A stretch of 64,000 nucleotides of DNA from Rhizobium sp. CIAT894 (GCF_000172795.2 NZ_CP020947.1:3686501-3750500), one strand, 5' to 3'; shown: positions 35,364 through 46,369, numbered from the stretch's first letter. Translations and numbers: made by a program. The notes: a model not told the origin generated them from the letters alone.

Positions 35364-35378
35364 ATCGAATTCTTCGAT
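35364..35378. promoter_or_regulatory. Palindromic LysR-box candidate
   Basis: ATCGAA-TTC-TTCGAT, 15 bp, with T-N11-A spacing (T65 to A77). It lies 46 bp upstream of the LysR start and 73 bp upstream of the first FAD/GcvT start. Confidence 0.6.
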
Positions 35379-35451
35379 CAATAAAGCAAGTTCCCTCCGC
35401 TTGATGCCGTTCCCGTTCGTTGCCAGACTTGCCTTCGAACGAGGAGCAGCC

Positions 35452-37902
35452 ATGTCGAATTTGCCATCTCACGCGCGCGTTGTGATCATCGGGGGAGGTG
35501 CTGTCGGCGTTTCCGCACTCTATCATCTGGCCATGGCGGGCTGGACCGACGCGGTGCTCCTGGAAAAAAACGAATTGACGGCTGGATCGACTTGGCATGC
35601 GGCCGGCAATGTGCCGACGTTTTCTTCCTCCTGGTCGATCATGAATATGCAGCGCCATTCGGCCTCGCTCTATCGCGAGCTGGGCGCTCAGGTCGACTAT
35701 CCGATGAACTACCACGTGACCGGCTCGATCCGGCTCGGCCACTCGAACGAGCGGCTGCAGGAATTCAAGCGTGTGGTCGGCATGGGACGCTACCAGGGCA
35801 TGGACCTCGACATCCTGTCGCCCGAGCAGATCAAGTCGAAATATCCTTTTGTCGAGACCCATGACCTCATCGGCGCGCTCCACGATCCCCATGACGGCGA
35901 CATCGATCCGGCGCAGCTGACCCAGGCCTTGGCGAAGGGCGCTCGCGACCTGGGGGCGAGGATCTTCCGCTTCTGTCCCGCAACTGGTGCGCGCAGGGAA
36001 AACGACGAATGGATCGTTTCCACCCCGGAGGGTGATATCCGCTGCGAATATGTCGTCAATGCCGCCGGCTATTACGCCCGCGAGGTCGGCAAATGGTTCG
36101 GCCGCGAGGTGCCGATGATGGTGATGAGCCATCAGTACATGCTGTTCGAAGAAATTCCTGAGCTTGCCGCCTGGTCGAAGGAGGCAGGCCACAAGCTGCC
36201 GCTGCTGCGAGACGTCGATAGTTCCTATTATCTGCGGCAGGAAAAGACCGGAATGAACCTCGGTCCCTATGAGCGCAATTGCAAGGCGCATTGGCTGACG
36301 GCCGACGATCCGATGCCGGAGGATTTCTCCTTCCAGCTTTTCCCCGACGATCTCGAGCGGCTGGAATGGTATCTCAATGACGCAGTCGAGCGCGTGCCGA
36401 TCCTCGGCACTGCCGGCCTGTCGCGCATGATCAACGGGCCTATCCCCTATACGCCGGATGGCAATCCGCTGATCGGGCCGATGCCGGGCGTGCCGAATGC
36501 GTTTGAGGCCTGCGTCTTCACTTTCGGCATCTGCCAGGCGGGCGGTGCCGGCAAGGTGCTGGCCGAATGGCTGACCGAAGGCCAGACCGAATGGGACATG
36601 TGGTCCTGCGACCCACGTCGCTATACGCACTTTGCTTCCGAGCAGGATTACTGCGTCGCCAAGGGCATGGAAGTGTACGGCCACGAATACGCAATGCATT
36701 TCCCGAAACACGCCTGGCCTGCTGGCCGCAACAGGAAACTCTCGCCGATCCATGATCGGATCGCGGCACTTGGTGCGCAATTCAAGCCCTATAATGGCTG
36801 GGAGCGCGCCAACTGGTACGCCAAATCAGGCGATGACACGTCGGAACAGTCAACGCAGACGTGGAATCGGGCGGGGCCGTGGCAGAAACGGATCGAGGAG
36901 GAATGCCTGGCAGTGCGTGATGCTGCGGGCATTCTCGATCTGCCGGGCTTTTCCCGCTACCGCCTGCAGGGTGAGGGTGCACGCGACTGGCTGCTCGGCT
37001 TGATCACCGGCAAGGCGCCGAAACCCGGCCGCATCGGACTTGCCTATTTTGCCGACGACAAAGGCCGTATCGTCACCGAGATGTCGGTGATGGCGCTGGA
37101 AGAGAACCTTTTCTTCTTGACCACCGCGGCGACAGCGCAGTGGCACGATTTCGCATGGCTGGAGAAGCATCTGCCGAAAGACGCGCGATTCACGCTTGAT
37201 GATGTGACGGACGATTTGGCCTGCCAGATACTGTCAGGGCCGCAATCTCGTGCCATCCTCGCAGACGTCACTGATGCGGATCTTTCCAAGCCGTGGCTGA
37301 CGCACCAGTCCTGCCAGATAGCAGGCCGCCGGCTGCAGCTGGTGCGCGTTTCCTTCGTCGGCGAGCTTGGCTGGGAGCTTCACACGAAGGTGGACGACAC
37401 GGCCACGGTCTTCGACGCGGTCTGGGCTGCAGGCCGGAAGCATGGCCTGAAGCCATTCGGCATGGAAGCACTCGACAGCCTGCGTATCGAGAAGGGCTAC
37501 CGCGCCTGGAAGGGCGATCTTTCGACCGATTACACCATACTGCAGGGCGGGCTGGAGCGTTTCGTCGACTGGGCGAAACCCGATTTCAAGGGCAAGGCGG
37601 CACTCGAGCGCGAGAAGCAGCAAGGTGTGACGAAGCGCTTCGTCACGTTGGCCGTCGATGCCGGCGAATGTGACGCCCCCTATATGTCGACGCTCTGGCG
37701 CGACGGTCAGTTGGTCGGAGAGACAACGTCGGGCAACTGGGGTTACCGCGTCGGCAAGTCCGTGGCGCTCGGCATGCTGCGGTGGGATCTGGCGGTGCCG
37801 GGCACCGAGCTGGAGGTTGAAATCTTCGGCGACCGGTTCAAGGCCATCGTCCAGCCCGACCGGCCGTTGTGGGATCCCGAGAACGAAAGGCTGCGAGCAT
37901 GA
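35452..37902 (+). CDS. FAD-dependent dehydrogenase fused to GcvT-like domain (dimethylglycine/sarcosine dehydrogenase type), first copy
   Basis: An 816-residue protein. The N-terminal amine-oxidase domain has [17 protein letters not shown] (FAD binding, residues 10-26) and STWHAAGN with His49, the residue that carries the flavin covalently in dimethylglycine dehydrogenase. The C-terminal half (about 430-816) is a folate-binding GcvT-like domain ([37 protein letters not shown] as [30 protein letters not shown]). Such fusions oxidise N-methyl groups and pass the carbon to tetrahydrofolate. The start ATG 35452 follows GGAGC. Its stop overlaps the next gene (ATGA). Confidence 0.9.
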   Translation: MSNLPSHARVVIIGGGAVGVSALYHLAMAGWTDAVLLEKNELTAGSTWHAAGNVPTFSSSWSIMNMQRHSASLYRELGAQVDYPMNYHVTGSIRLGHSNERLQEFKRVVGMGRYQGMDLDILSPEQIKSKYPFVETHDLIGALHDPHDGDIDPAQLTQALAKGARDLGARIFRFCPATGARRENDEWIVSTPEGDIRCEYVVNAAGYYAREVGKWFGREVPMMVMSHQYMLFEEIPELAAWSKEAGHKLPLLRDVDSSYYLRQEKTGMNLGPYERNCKAHWLTADDPMPEDFSFQLFPDDLERLEWYLNDAVERVPILGTAGLSRMINGPIPYTPDGNPLIGPMPGVPNAFEACVFTFGICQAGGAGKVLAEWLTEGQTEWDMWSCDPRRYTHFASEQDYCVAKGMEVYGHEYAMHFPKHAWPAGRNRKLSPIHDRIAALGAQFKPYNGWERANWYAKSGDDTSEQSTQTWNRAGPWQKRIEEECLAVRDAAGILDLPGFSRYRLQGEGARDWLLGLITGKAPKPGRIGLAYFADDKGRIVTEMSVMALEENLFFLTTAATAQWHDFAWLEKHLPKDARFTLDDVTDDLACQILSGPQSRAILADVTDADLSKPWLTHQSCQIAGRRLQLVRVSFVGELGWELHTKVDDTATVFDAVWAAGRKHGLKPFGMEALDSLRIEKGYRAWKGDLSTDYTILQGGLERFVDWAKPDFKGKAALEREKQQGVTKRFVTLAVDAGECDAPYMSTLWRDGQLVGETTSGNWGYRVGKSVALGMLRWDLAVPGTELEVEIFGDRFKAIVQPDRPLWDPENERLRA

Positions 37903-40352
37903 CGAAACCCATCCCCCAAAAGGCACGCGCGGTGATCATCGGCGGCGGGGTCTCGGGCTGTTCCATCGCCTACCATCTGGCGAAGCTTGGCTGGACCGAT
38001 GTCGTACTGCTCGAACGCAAACAGCTCACCTCAGGCACCACATGGCACGCGGCCGGCCTCATCGGTCAGCTCCGCGCCTCGCAAAACATGACGCGCCTCG
38101 CCAAATATTCCGCCGATCTCTACGTCAGGCTGGAGGCCGAAACCGGCATCGCCACCGGCATGCGCCAAAATGGCTCGATCACCGTTGCCCTAACCGAAGA
38201 GCGTAAGGAAGAGATCTACCGTCAGGCCTCGTTGGCCCGGGCATTCAAAATCGATGTTCGCGAGATTTCGCCGCAAGAGGCGAAGGCGCTTTACCCGCAT
38301 CTCAACATCGGCGACGTCAAGGCAGCGGTTCACCTGCCGCTCGATGGACAATGCGACCCGGCAAACATCGCCATGGCGCTCGCCAAGGGAGCCCGGCAGC
38401 ACGGTGCGACCATCATCGAAGGCGTGAAGGTCATCGAGGTGCTTGCCAGGGATGGGCGAGTCGTCGGCGTCGTCTGCGAGCAGGCCGGCGAGCGTTTCAC
38501 GATCGAGACGGAAAATGTCGTCAACGCCGCCGGCATGTGGGGCAGAGATCTCGCTCGGCAATCCGGCGTCGCCCTGCCGCTGCATGCCTGCGAGCATTTC
38601 TACATCGTCACCGAGCCGGTTGGGGGGCTGAAGTCTCTGCCTGTGCTGCGTGTGCCGGACGAGTGTACCTATTACAAGGAAGATGCCGGCAAGATGCTCA
38701 TTGGCGCCTTCGAGCCGGTCGCCAAGCCCTGGCCGCCGGCGGGTGAGGCGATCCGCGAGGACTTCTGCTTTGACCAATTGCCGGAGGATTTCGACCACTT
38801 CCAGCCGATCCTCGAAATGGCGATCAACCGGATGCCGATGCTGGAAACTGCCGGCATCCACACCTTCTTCAATGGACCGGAGAGCTTTACGCCCGACGAT
38901 CGCTATTACCTCGGCGAAGCACCGGAACTGAAAGGCTATTGGGTGGCGGCCGGATACAATTCGATCGGCATCGTATCTTCCGGTGGCGCCGGTATGGCGC
39001 TTGCCCAATGGATGAACGACGGCGAGCCGCCCTTCGATCTCTGGGAAGTAGACATCCGCCGCGCCCAGCCCTTCCAGAAGAACCGGTTCTACCTGAAGGA
39101 GCGCGTGACGGAGACGCTCGGCCTGCTTTACGCGGACCATTTCCCCTATCGGCAGATGGCAACCGCGCGCGGTATACGCCGCTCGCCGATCCATGAGCAC
39201 CTTGCGGCGCGTGGCGCCGTGTTCGGCGAAGTGGCCGGCTGGGAGCGCGCCAACTGGTTCGCCCGGGAAGGGCAAGAGCGAAAATATGAGTATAGCTGGC
39301 GGCGACAGAACTGGTTTGAAAACCAGCGCGAGGAACATCTGGCAATCAGGACCGGCGTCGGTCTCTTCGACATGACCTCCTTTGGCAAAATCCGGGTCGA
39401 AGGGCGCGACGCCTGCCGTTTCCTGCAACGGCTCTGCGCGAACCAGATAGACGTGCCCGCCGGCCGTATCGTCTATACGCAGATGCTGAACCGTCGTGGC
39501 GGCATCGAAAGCGACCTCACCGCAACCCGGCTGACCGAAACCGCCTTCCTGCTCATTGTCCCGGGTGCGACACTGCAGCGTGATCTTGCCTGGCTGCGCC
39601 GGCACGTGACCGATGAAAATGTCGTGGTTACCGATATGACGGCCGCCGAAAGCGTGCTCTGCGTGATGGGTCCGACGTCGCGTCAGCTGATGCAGAGGAT
39701 CAGCCCTGACGATTTCTCCAACGACGCCCATCCCTTCGGCACTGCGCGGGAAATCGAGATCGGCATGGGACTGGCTCGCGCTCACCGCGTCACCTATGTC
39801 GGCGAACTCGGCTGGGAGCTCTATGTCTCCACCGACCAAACCGCCCACGTTTTTGAGGCGTTGGAACTGGCAGGCCTGGACCTCGGTCTGAAGCTTTGCG
39901 GCATCCACACGCTCGATAGCTGCCGCATCGAAAAGGCGTTCCGCCATTTTGGCCATGACATTACCGATGAGGATCATGTGCTGGAAGCAGGCCTCGGCTT
40001 CGCCGTCAAGACCGGCAAAGGGGAGTTCATCGGCCGCGATGCCGTCTTGCGCAAGCAGGAAACGGGCGTTGATCGCCGGCTGGTGCAATTCAAGCTCACA
40101 GAGCCTGAACCGTTGCTCTTTCACAACGAGGCAATCATCCGCGACGGAGAGATCGTCGGCACGATAACCTCCGGCAATTACGGCCATTTCCTCGGCGGTG
40201 CGATCGGGCTGGGTTACGTGCCCTGTAAGGGTGAGAGCGCGGCGGAAGTGCTCGGCTCATGTTACGAGATCGAGATTGCAGGAACGAGGGTGAGAGCCGA
40301 GCCATCGCTTGCACCGATGTATGATCCGAATTCCGCGAGGGTCCGGATGTGA
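37899..40352 (+). CDS. FAD-dependent dehydrogenase fused to GcvT-like domain, second copy
   Basis: An 817-residue paralogue of the preceding gene, sharing its layout: FAD-binding [29 protein letters not shown] with the flavin-attachment His50, then the linker with [26 protein letters not shown] and the GcvT domain ([59 protein letters not shown]). It is closer than the first copy to mitochondrial-type dimethylglycine dehydrogenase in its ends. The two copies are about a third identical by eye, so they probably have different but related substrates. Translationally coupled to the first. Confidence 0.9.
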   Translation: MTKPIPQKARAVIIGGGVSGCSIAYHLAKLGWTDVVLLERKQLTSGTTWHAAGLIGQLRASQNMTRLAKYSADLYVRLEAETGIATGMRQNGSITVALTEERKEEIYRQASLARAFKIDVREISPQEAKALYPHLNIGDVKAAVHLPLDGQCDPANIAMALAKGARQHGATIIEGVKVIEVLARDGRVVGVVCEQAGERFTIETENVVNAAGMWGRDLARQSGVALPLHACEHFYIVTEPVGGLKSLPVLRVPDECTYYKEDAGKMLIGAFEPVAKPWPPAGEAIREDFCFDQLPEDFDHFQPILEMAINRMPMLETAGIHTFFNGPESFTPDDRYYLGEAPELKGYWVAAGYNSIGIVSSGGAGMALAQWMNDGEPPFDLWEVDIRRAQPFQKNRFYLKERVTETLGLLYADHFPYRQMATARGIRRSPIHEHLAARGAVFGEVAGWERANWFAREGQERKYEYSWRRQNWFENQREEHLAIRTGVGLFDMTSFGKIRVEGRDACRFLQRLCANQIDVPAGRIVYTQMLNRRGGIESDLTATRLTETAFLLIVPGATLQRDLAWLRRHVTDENVVVTDMTAAESVLCVMGPTSRQLMQRISPDDFSNDAHPFGTAREIEIGMGLARAHRVTYVGELGWELYVSTDQTAHVFEALELAGLDLGLKLCGIHTLDSCRIEKAFRHFGHDITDEDHVLEAGLGFAVKTGKGEFIGRDAVLRKQETGVDRRLVQFKLTEPEPLLFHNEAIIRDGEIVGTITSGNYGHFLGGAIGLGYVPCKGESAAEVLGSCYEIEIAGTRVRAEPSLAPMYDPNSARVRM

Positions 40353-40514
40353 CGACGGACATATCGCTATTTGCCGCGGACATTCTTCTGCCACCTCGTG
40401 ACACCTCGAGGGCACGATCGATAGCCATGCGAACTCATCGGCCGGCTTGGAAACTATCTGCGCTTTTTGTCCTTGCCCGTGCTGCGAAGAGTGCGACTTT
40501 CCGGAGACATTCCC

Positions 40515-41750
40515 ATGCTGGCACCTGAAACCAGAACAATGGCTGCGCCATCGGACGACGGCATCGATCAGCTCATTGCCGCTCATAAGCCGGGCCACGG
40601 TCTTGCCCGGCCATTCTACATGGATCCGGACATTTATGAGCGTGATCTGGAGCGCGTGTTCCGCCGCCATTGGCATTGCCTCGCGCATGAGAGCGTTGTT
40701 CCAAATCCGAATGACTTCGAAGTGTTTCGGATGGCCTCGGAACAGGTGATCGTCACGCGACATGCCGATGGAACAATTCATGCGCTGCTCAATGTCTGCC
40801 GCCATCGCGGCGCCGAGGTCTGTACCCGGGATAAGGGCAATGCCCGTGTCTTCGTCTGTCCCTACCATGCCTGGAGCTATGGCAATGACGGAAGCTTGAA
40901 GGCAGCAAGGCTGATACCAAAAGATTTCAAGCGGGAGGATCATGGGCTGAAGACGCTGCATGTCCGTGTGGTCGAAGGCTTGATCTTCATCTCCTTCGCA
41001 GACGACCCGCTCGATTTCTCCGAGGTCGAGAATCTGCTTCATGCGACCTGCGGCCAATATGGCTGGGGGCAGGCTAAGGTGGCGCATCGGCAGACCTATC
41101 CGGTCGACGCCAACTGGAAGCTGGCGGTGGAAAACTATGTGGAATGCTACCATTGCGGCCCGGCGCACCCCGAATATTCGCAGACCCACGCGCTGGAACA
41201 GCCGCTGCACATGATTGAGGCGCTGAACGCCTCGATGGAGGAGCGCACATGCGCCCTCGGCATCGAGGTCGGTTCCGGCGATCACTGGCAGACATCCGCG
41301 ACGGGCAGAGAAGCCATCCATGCGTTCCGCTATGCGCTTTATGACGGTGTTAAGACCGGCAGCCAGGACGGCTCGCCGCTCAGCATGCTGATGGGCCGAT
41401 TTACCGAATTTGATGGCGGCGTCACCTCCGTCCATCTCGGCGGCACCTCATTTCTGGTCTGCTATCCCGACTACGGTATGATCTACCGCTTCATTCCGAA
41501 GGGCCCGAGAGCTTGCGAGATGGAACTGATCTGGCTCGTCAACAATGAAGCCCAGGAGGGCAGAGACTATGATCTCGCCAAGCTCATGTGGCTCTGGACG
41601 GTGACGACCGACGAGGACAAGGCCATCATCGAGCACACGTCGCGCGGCGTTCTCTCGCACTATTTTGTGCCGGGACCGATCGCGCCGATGGAGCAGAACG
41701 AACTGCGCTATATCAACTGGTATCTGGACGAGATCAGTCGGCCGAACTGA
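40515..41750 (+). CDS. Rieske non-haem iron oxygenase, alpha subunit (betaine demethylase type)
   Basis: A 411-residue ring-hydroxylating-type oxygenase. The Rieske 2Fe-2S motif is C95-R-H97 ... VFVCPYHAW (C115, H118). The mononuclear iron site is in NYVECYHCGPAHPEY (H213, H218) with a later acidic ligand. Proteins of this subgroup include the glycine betaine demethylase GbcA and the stachydrine demethylase Stc2. The two preceding FAD/GcvT genes fit removal of the remaining N-methyl groups. No ferredoxin or reductase gene is present in the cluster. Start ATG 40515 has a GGAGAC site; a TTG at 40467 is less likely. Confidence 0.9.
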   Translation: MLAPETRTMAAPSDDGIDQLIAAHKPGHGLARPFYMDPDIYERDLERVFRRHWHCLAHESVVPNPNDFEVFRMASEQVIVTRHADGTIHALLNVCRHRGAEVCTRDKGNARVFVCPYHAWSYGNDGSLKAARLIPKDFKREDHGLKTLHVRVVEGLIFISFADDPLDFSEVENLLHATCGQYGWGQAKVAHRQTYPVDANWKLAVENYVECYHCGPAHPEYSQTHALEQPLHMIEALNASMEERTCALGIEVGSGDHWQTSATGREAIHAFRYALYDGVKTGSQDGSPLSMLMGRFTEFDGGVTSVHLGGTSFLVCYPDYGMIYRFIPKGPRACEMELIWLVNNEAQEGRDYDLAKLMWLWTVTTDEDKAIIEHTSRGVLSHYFVPGPIAPMEQNELRYINWYLDEISRPN

Positions 41751-41761
41751 CCGAATTCTAA

Positions 41762-41800
41762 AGCCGCGCGCATCCGCTCTGGATGCGCGCGGCTCTTTTA
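41762..41800 (+). terminator. Intrinsic terminator after the Rieske oxygenase gene
   Basis: Perfect 14-bp stem AGCCGCGCGCATCC / GGATGCGCGCGGCT with GCTCT loop, then CTTTTA. It may also end galU transcription on the other strand. Confidence 0.9.
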
Positions 41801-41820
41801 CTTGATACGCTGGGGAAGCC

Positions 41821-42729
41821 CTATCTCAGGCTCGCAAGCAATTCCTTGAAGCCGCCTTCGACCGACGGACGGATGTCAGCACGTTCGAGGGCGTAGGCGA
41901 CGTTCGCCAGGATGAAGCCGTCCTTGGCGCCGCAGTCATAGGTCGTGCCGCGGAAGTGGTAACCGGCAAAATCCTGTTCCTTCAAGAGCTTCAGCATGCC
42001 GTCGGTGAGCTGGATTTCGTTGCCGGCGCCGCGCTCCTGGGTTTCGAGGATCTTGAAGATCTCCGGCTGCAGGATGTAGCGGCCGTTGATGAAAAAGTTG
42101 GAAGGCGCCGTCCCCTTGGCAGGCTTTTCCACCATGCCGGTGATTCGGAAGCCTTCGCCGATCGCATCGCCGACACCGACGATGCCGTATTTATGCGCCT
42201 GGTCGGGCGCGCATTCCTCGACGGCGATGATGTTGCCGCCGCTCTGGCCGTAAAGGTCGATCATGCCCTTCATGCAGCCTTTGTCGCCCTTCATGATCAT
42301 GTCGGGCAGCAGCAGCGCGAAGGGTTCGTCGCCGACGATCTCGCGAGCGCACCAGACGGCATGACCGAGGCCGAGCGGCTCCTGCTGGCGGGTGAAGCTC
42401 ACCGTACCGGCCTTCGGCAGTTGCTGGGCGAGAAGGGTGATCTCAGCCTTCTTGGCGCGCTCGCGCAGTGTCTGCTCCAGCTCGAAATGAATATCGAAAT
42501 AGTCTTCGATGACGTGCTTGTTGCGTCCGGTGACGAATACCAGATGCTCGATCCCTGCTTCGATCGCCTCGTCGACGACATATTGAATGATCGGCTTGTC
42601 GACGACGGTCAACATTTCCTTCGGAACAGCCTTTGTCGCCGGCAGGAATCGCGTCCCCAACCCAGCCACCGGAAATACTGCTTTACGAACTTTGTTGTGT
42701 TGAGCCACACCGGCCTCCTGCTTCGACAT
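41821..42729 (-). CDS. galU: UTP-glucose-1-phosphate uridylyltransferase
   Basis: Makes UDP-glucose for exopolysaccharide, LPS and cyclic glucan. The 302-residue protein starts [40 protein letters not shown] (in part), the nucleotidyltransferase signature with GLGTRF and the KAVPKEM lysine; [10 protein letters not shown] and [10 protein letters not shown] follow. The open frame runs upstream, but the start at 42729 is chosen by homology. The gene is known as exoN or galU in relatives. It is convergent with the Rieske gene across a strong terminator. Confidence 0.95.
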   Translation of the reverse strand: MSKQEAGVAQHNKVRKAVFPVAGLGTRFLPATKAVPKEMLTVVDKPIIQYVVDEAIEAGIEHLVFVTGRNKHVIEDYFDIHFELEQTLRERAKKAEITLLAQQLPKAGTVSFTRQQEPLGLGHAVWCAREIVGDEPFALLLPDMIMKGDKGCMKGMIDLYGQSGGNIIAVEECAPDQAHKYGIVGVGDAIGEGFRITGMVEKPAKGTAPSNFFINGRYILQPEIFKILETQERGAGNEIQLTDGMLKLLKEQDFAGYHFRGTTYDCGAKDGFILANVAYALERADIRPSVEGGFKELLASLR

Positions 42730-42910
42730 ATCGCTTTGGAAATAGGGCTTTTTAGCCTTAACTAGTATAGAATTGCTACTGTTTTGCAATGGTGACCGCA
42801 GCCGGTTGCCATGGTAAAGAATTTGTTGACTCCGTTCCTGTAGTCTCGGTTCTGGCGCGGACATGATGCCTCGCTGTCCCGAAAACTGATGATGACGGAT
42901 ACGACTGTCG

Positions 42911-44134
42911 ATGACCCAGAATCACAAAAACTCCCTTCGTGGTCTTGCTCTCGCCCTCGTTGTCGCCGTCCAGGTTGGACTGGTCCCCGACAACGCAAGA
43001 GCTGATTCCCGGTTCCAGAAATGGATCGCGGATTTCTACCAGACTGCCGCTCAGAGTGGCATCAGTAAGGCAACTTATCAAAAGGCCTTTTCCGGGGTGA
43101 CCGAGCCCGACCAGACGGTGCTCGAAAAGGCAGCCTATCAGCCGGAATTCACCTCGAAGATCTGGGACTATGTCGATTCCCGCGTCAATCCCTACACCGT
43201 CAAGATCGGCCGCGAGATGGCCGTCAAGCACGCACGAACGCTCGCTGCGATCGAACAGCGATTCGGCGTCGACAAGACCATTCTGCTCGCCATCTGGTCG
43301 ATGGAATCCAATTACGGCGCGATCCTCAACAAGGACGACCGGCTGCACTACGTGCCGCGCGCTTTGGCAACACTTGGCTATGCCGATCCGAGCCGCGCCA
43401 AATTCGCCAAGAAGCAGCTGATCGCTGCGCTGAAGATCCTGCAGAACGGCGATGTGCCGGCACGCGAGATGACCGGCTCCTGGGCCGGCGCCATGGGCCA
43501 CACCCAGTTCATCCCGACAAGCTACCTGCTTTATGCCGTCGATGCCGACGGCAACGGCCATCGCGATATTTGGAACTCCGTGCCGGATGCGCTGGCGACC
43601 TCGGCCAATCTCCTGATGAAAAACGGCTGGGACACCGGCAAGACCTGGGGCTACGAGGTCGTCGTTCCCGCAGCCGCCGCCAAGCAGGTCGGCAAGACCC
43701 ACACGCTGGCCCAGTGGGCGGCACTCGGCCTGACGCGCCCGAACGGCAAGGCCTTCCGCGAAAGCGCCACCAAAGCCATGTTGAAGATGCCGGCTGGGCC
43801 GAGTGGCCCGGGCTTCCTGATGACCGCCAACTTCTTCACCATCAAGAACTACAATGCCTCGGACAGCTATGCGCTTGCCGTCGGCCTGCTCGCCGATCAG
43901 ATCGCCGGCTACGGCGGCATGCAGCAGCGCTGGCCGCGCCCGGACGGCGCCCTCGACATCACCGAGAAATTCGAGCTGCAGACCCGTTTGAAGACGCTCG
44001 GCTATTACAATGGCGAGGTCGACGGCAATTTCGGCTCGGGTTCGAAGGCGGCCATATCGGCCGTGCAGTCGCGCATCGGCATGCAGCCGGACGGCGAGCC
44101 CTCGCTGCCGCTTCTCAACGCACTTCGTCGCTAG
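42911..44134 (+). CDS. Lytic murein transglycosylase (MltB-like) with peptidoglycan-binding domain
   Basis: A 407-residue secreted enzyme that cuts peptidoglycan glycan strands. Signal peptide ([25 protein letters not shown]), then the MltB catalytic domain ([14 protein letters not shown] with the catalytic Glu, [23 protein letters not shown]) and a C-terminal PG_binding_1 domain ([39 protein letters not shown]). No lipobox is present, unlike E. coli MltB, so this is the soluble form. The stop overlaps a palindromic repeat. Possibly monocistronic. Confidence 0.93.
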   Translation: MTQNHKNSLRGLALALVVAVQVGLVPDNARADSRFQKWIADFYQTAAQSGISKATYQKAFSGVTEPDQTVLEKAAYQPEFTSKIWDYVDSRVNPYTVKIGREMAVKHARTLAAIEQRFGVDKTILLAIWSMESNYGAILNKDDRLHYVPRALATLGYADPSRAKFAKKQLIAALKILQNGDVPAREMTGSWAGAMGHTQFIPTSYLLYAVDADGNGHRDIWNSVPDALATSANLLMKNGWDTGKTWGYEVVVPAAAAKQVGKTHTLAQWAALGLTRPNGKAFRESATKAMLKMPAGPSGPGFLMTANFFTIKNYNASDSYALAVGLLADQIAGYGGMQQRWPRPDGALDITEKFELQTRLKTLGYYNGEVDGNFGSGSKAAISAVQSRIGMQPDGEPSLPLLNALRR

Positions 44135-44181
44135 CGCATCGGCCCGAAAATCGGAATCGATTTTCGGAAAACGGGATGCGC
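44134..44181. repeat. Short palindromic intergenic repeat
   Basis: GCGCATC ... GATGCGC outside, CCGAAAATCG-GAAT-CGATTTTCGG inside, about 48 bp. It begins inside the stop codon of the transglycosylase gene. The motif recurs in rhizobial genomes from memory and may double as a terminator. Confidence 0.7.
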
Positions 44182-44297
44182 GGCTATCGCCAAAAGCTAA
44201 GCTCGGATTGGAAGCGGCAGAACCGCGACCTACATAATAGCAGGAGTGGACGCTGGCCTACCCCGCGTGCAAGATGCCGGCAGATGCGGAACTGCCC

Positions 44298-45506
44298 ATG
44301 ACGAAGAAAACAGATCGGACCCCAATCCGTTGGCTTGTGCTCGCCTTGGCGGCGGCTTCGCTATGCCTTGGCGCTGTCGCGCCGGCGCATGTCGCCGAAG
44401 CTCAGGAGCAGCGCTATCAGCGCCGTTCGATCCTCGATTTCTTGCTCGGCCGGCGCTATCTCGACGATGGGCCTCAGGCTCCCGACGCACCGCAGCCGAA
44501 GCGCCAGCAGCACAAAAAACCGCCGGCGCCGAAGGCCGTGGTCAATACCCGCACCGCGCCGCCCGTGCGGACTGTGCAAGAGGAGCCTGCGGTACAGAAG
44601 CTCGGTGACGCCAAAAAGATCCTGATTATCGGCGACTTCCTGGCCAGCGGCCTCGGCGACGGCCTCACCGCCGCCTTCGAGACCTCGCCGGGGGTCGTTG
44701 TCGAAGCCCGCGGCAACGTCTCATCGGGTCTCGTCCGCGACGATTATTACAACTGGCCGGAACAGCTGCCGAATATGATCGACGAACTGAAGCCGGCAAT
44801 GGTCGTCGTCATGATCGGCGCCAACGATCGCCAGCAGATGATGACCGATACAGCCAAGGAGAAATTCCGCACCGACGGTTGGTTCAGCGAATACCGGCGC
44901 CGTGTCCTTTCTTTCGGTAAGGAGGTCACCGACCGCAAGGTCCCGCTGCTCTGGGTCGGCCTTCCCGCCTTCGAATCCGATCAGATGACGGCCGATGCCG
45001 TTCAGCTGAACCAGCTCTACCGCAACCAGGTCGAAAGCATCGGCGGTGAATTCGTCGACATCTGGGATGGTTTCGTCGATGAAAACGGCAATTTCATCGT
45101 CACCGGTTCGGATGTGAACGGCCAGCAGGTGCGCCTGCGCACCTCCGATGGTATCAACCTGACCCAGGCAGGCCGGCGAAAACTTGCCTTCTATGTGGAA
45201 AAACCGGCGCGGCGTCTTCTCGGCACGCAGGCAAGCCCGGATCTGGTTCGCCTCGACTCCAGCAATCTGCCCGGTCTCGGCCTTCCCGCCAATCCGGTCG
45301 AACATACCGTGCCGATCAGCTTCTCCGATCCCAATCTCGACGGCGGCGCCGAGCTTCTCGGCGCGCGACCCCCGCCGATGGTTTTGACGCGGTCGCCGCG
45401 CGATCTCCTGGTCGAGCAGGGCGAAATGACGCCACCCCCTCCCGGCCGAGTCGATGATTACCGCCTGCCGGCGGCCAAGACACCGGACGAAGTCTCGGTG
45501 AAATAA
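44298..45506 (+). CDS. DUF459 SGNH-hydrolase-like secreted protein
   Basis: About 402 residues from ATG 44298 (an upstream ATG at 44274 is possible). A signal anchor (RWLVLALAAASLCLGAVAPAHVAEA) is followed by a Pro/Lys/Gln-rich linker to residue 105. The SGNH-like domain then has ILIIGDFLASGLGDGL (block I, GDFLA in place of GDS), VVVMIGANDRQQM (block III) and a late DGINLTQAGRRKL, the position of the block V Asp-His region. The usual Ser nucleophile region reads DFLAS. This is the DUF459 family, likely acting on cell-surface glycans. The C-terminus is Pro-rich. Confidence 0.82.
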   Translation: MTKKTDRTPIRWLVLALAAASLCLGAVAPAHVAEAQEQRYQRRSILDFLLGRRYLDDGPQAPDAPQPKRQQHKKPPAPKAVVNTRTAPPVRTVQEEPAVQKLGDAKKILIIGDFLASGLGDGLTAAFETSPGVVVEARGNVSSGLVRDDYYNWPEQLPNMIDELKPAMVVVMIGANDRQQMMTDTAKEKFRTDGWFSEYRRRVLSFGKEVTDRKVPLLWVGLPAFESDQMTADAVQLNQLYRNQVESIGGEFVDIWDGFVDENGNFIVTGSDVNGQQVRLRTSDGINLTQAGRRKLAFYVEKPARRLLGTQASPDLVRLDSSNLPGLGLPANPVEHTVPISFSDPNLDGGAELLGARPPPMVLTRSPRDLLVEQGEMTPPPPGRVDDYRLPAAKTPDEVSVK

Positions 45507-45536
45507 GAAGGCTGCGCGAGACGGCCTTCCCGTCGC

Positions 45537-46163
45537 TTACGTCGCCTGTGGCCAGCTCAGATAATAGTAATCCGAGCCGATCAAGCCGAAGAAGGCGTTG
45601 CTGTCGTTCGTCTGGTCGACATAGCTGCCATTTTCCTTGACGAAGGTGCCGTCGGAGCCGCGCTCCAGATGCGCATCGAGAAAATCGCTCCAACCGCTGA
45701 CATCGATATCCGTGCCGGTCTTGCTCTCGGTGTCAGCCTCATCGGGATCGTCGACATCCCAGGCGGCAACCGATACGCCCTGCGTCGGATCGGAGATGGT
45801 CAGCGTTCCCGCTTCGAGGGCGGCCAGCATGTCGTGGGCCTTGCCGCTCTCGCCTTCGGCCTCAGCCGCATCCTGCAACTGCTGCTTCAGCATCGACATG
45901 AAGGAAGCGCTGGTGACGGCGGCGCCGTTGCCGGTCGCTTGTGTCTCATCGGACGTATCGCTTTGCGAGGAAAGCGTGTCGAGCAGCCCGGATAGGGCGT
46001 TGTTGGAAAGCAGCGAAGCCGAACTCGAATCGAGCCCGTAGCTGCTCAAGATACTGGCCGCCGACGAATTCTGCGTATCCTGCGAACTGTCGTCGGAGCT
46101 GCGAAGGTTTTTCAGGGCATATTGGGCCGAAATCAGCCGGGTGCTGTCAAGTGCGGAAACCAT
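45537..46163 (-). CDS. Acidic Ser-rich protein of unknown function
   Basis: A 208-residue protein starting MVSALDSTRLISAQYALKNLRSS. It has no cysteine, no signal peptide and no membrane segment. Residues 25-80 are Ser/Thr/Gln/Asn-rich; the rest is strongly acidic (DVDDPDEADTESKTGTDIDV) and ends in an aromatic segment DSNAFFGLIGSDYYYLSWPQAT. The composition and the tail resemble proteins secreted without a signal peptide (flagellar export or type I secretion), but no such system is nearby. I do not recognise a family. It stands alone between the DUF459 gene and gltD. The start at 46163 was chosen because the open frame upstream has no plausible ribosome site. Confidence 0.65.
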   Translation of the reverse strand: MVSALDSTRLISAQYALKNLRSSDDSSQDTQNSSAASILSSYGLDSSSASLLSNNALSGLLDTLSSQSDTSDETQATGNGAAVTSASFMSMLKQQLQDAAEAEGESGKAHDMLAALEAGTLTISDPTQGVSVAAWDVDDPDEADTESKTGTDIDVSGWSDFLDAHLERGSDGTFVKENGSYVDQTNDSNAFFGLIGSDYYYLSWPQAT

Positions 46164-46369
46164 TTGAAAAATCCTGGTGAAATGCCGTGCGGCCGAAACG
46201 GCGGGGCACGTCCGCTCCGGTCGCCGCCGGCTCTTCCTGAGCCCGCGTCCGGTGAAAAATCTCGCTTCCCGGCATTGCTCGAGGCTTGCGCCCCATGTCG
46301 GCGCGGCAAGCGGTCGCACCAGCCTATGATCTCAAAATTGGCATCGACTTTCGAATGCGCGGCACTGCA

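Noticed and set aside
38190..40187. 665-codon open frame opposite the second FAD/GcvT gene
   Set aside because: Antisense shadow; no family match and no start signals.
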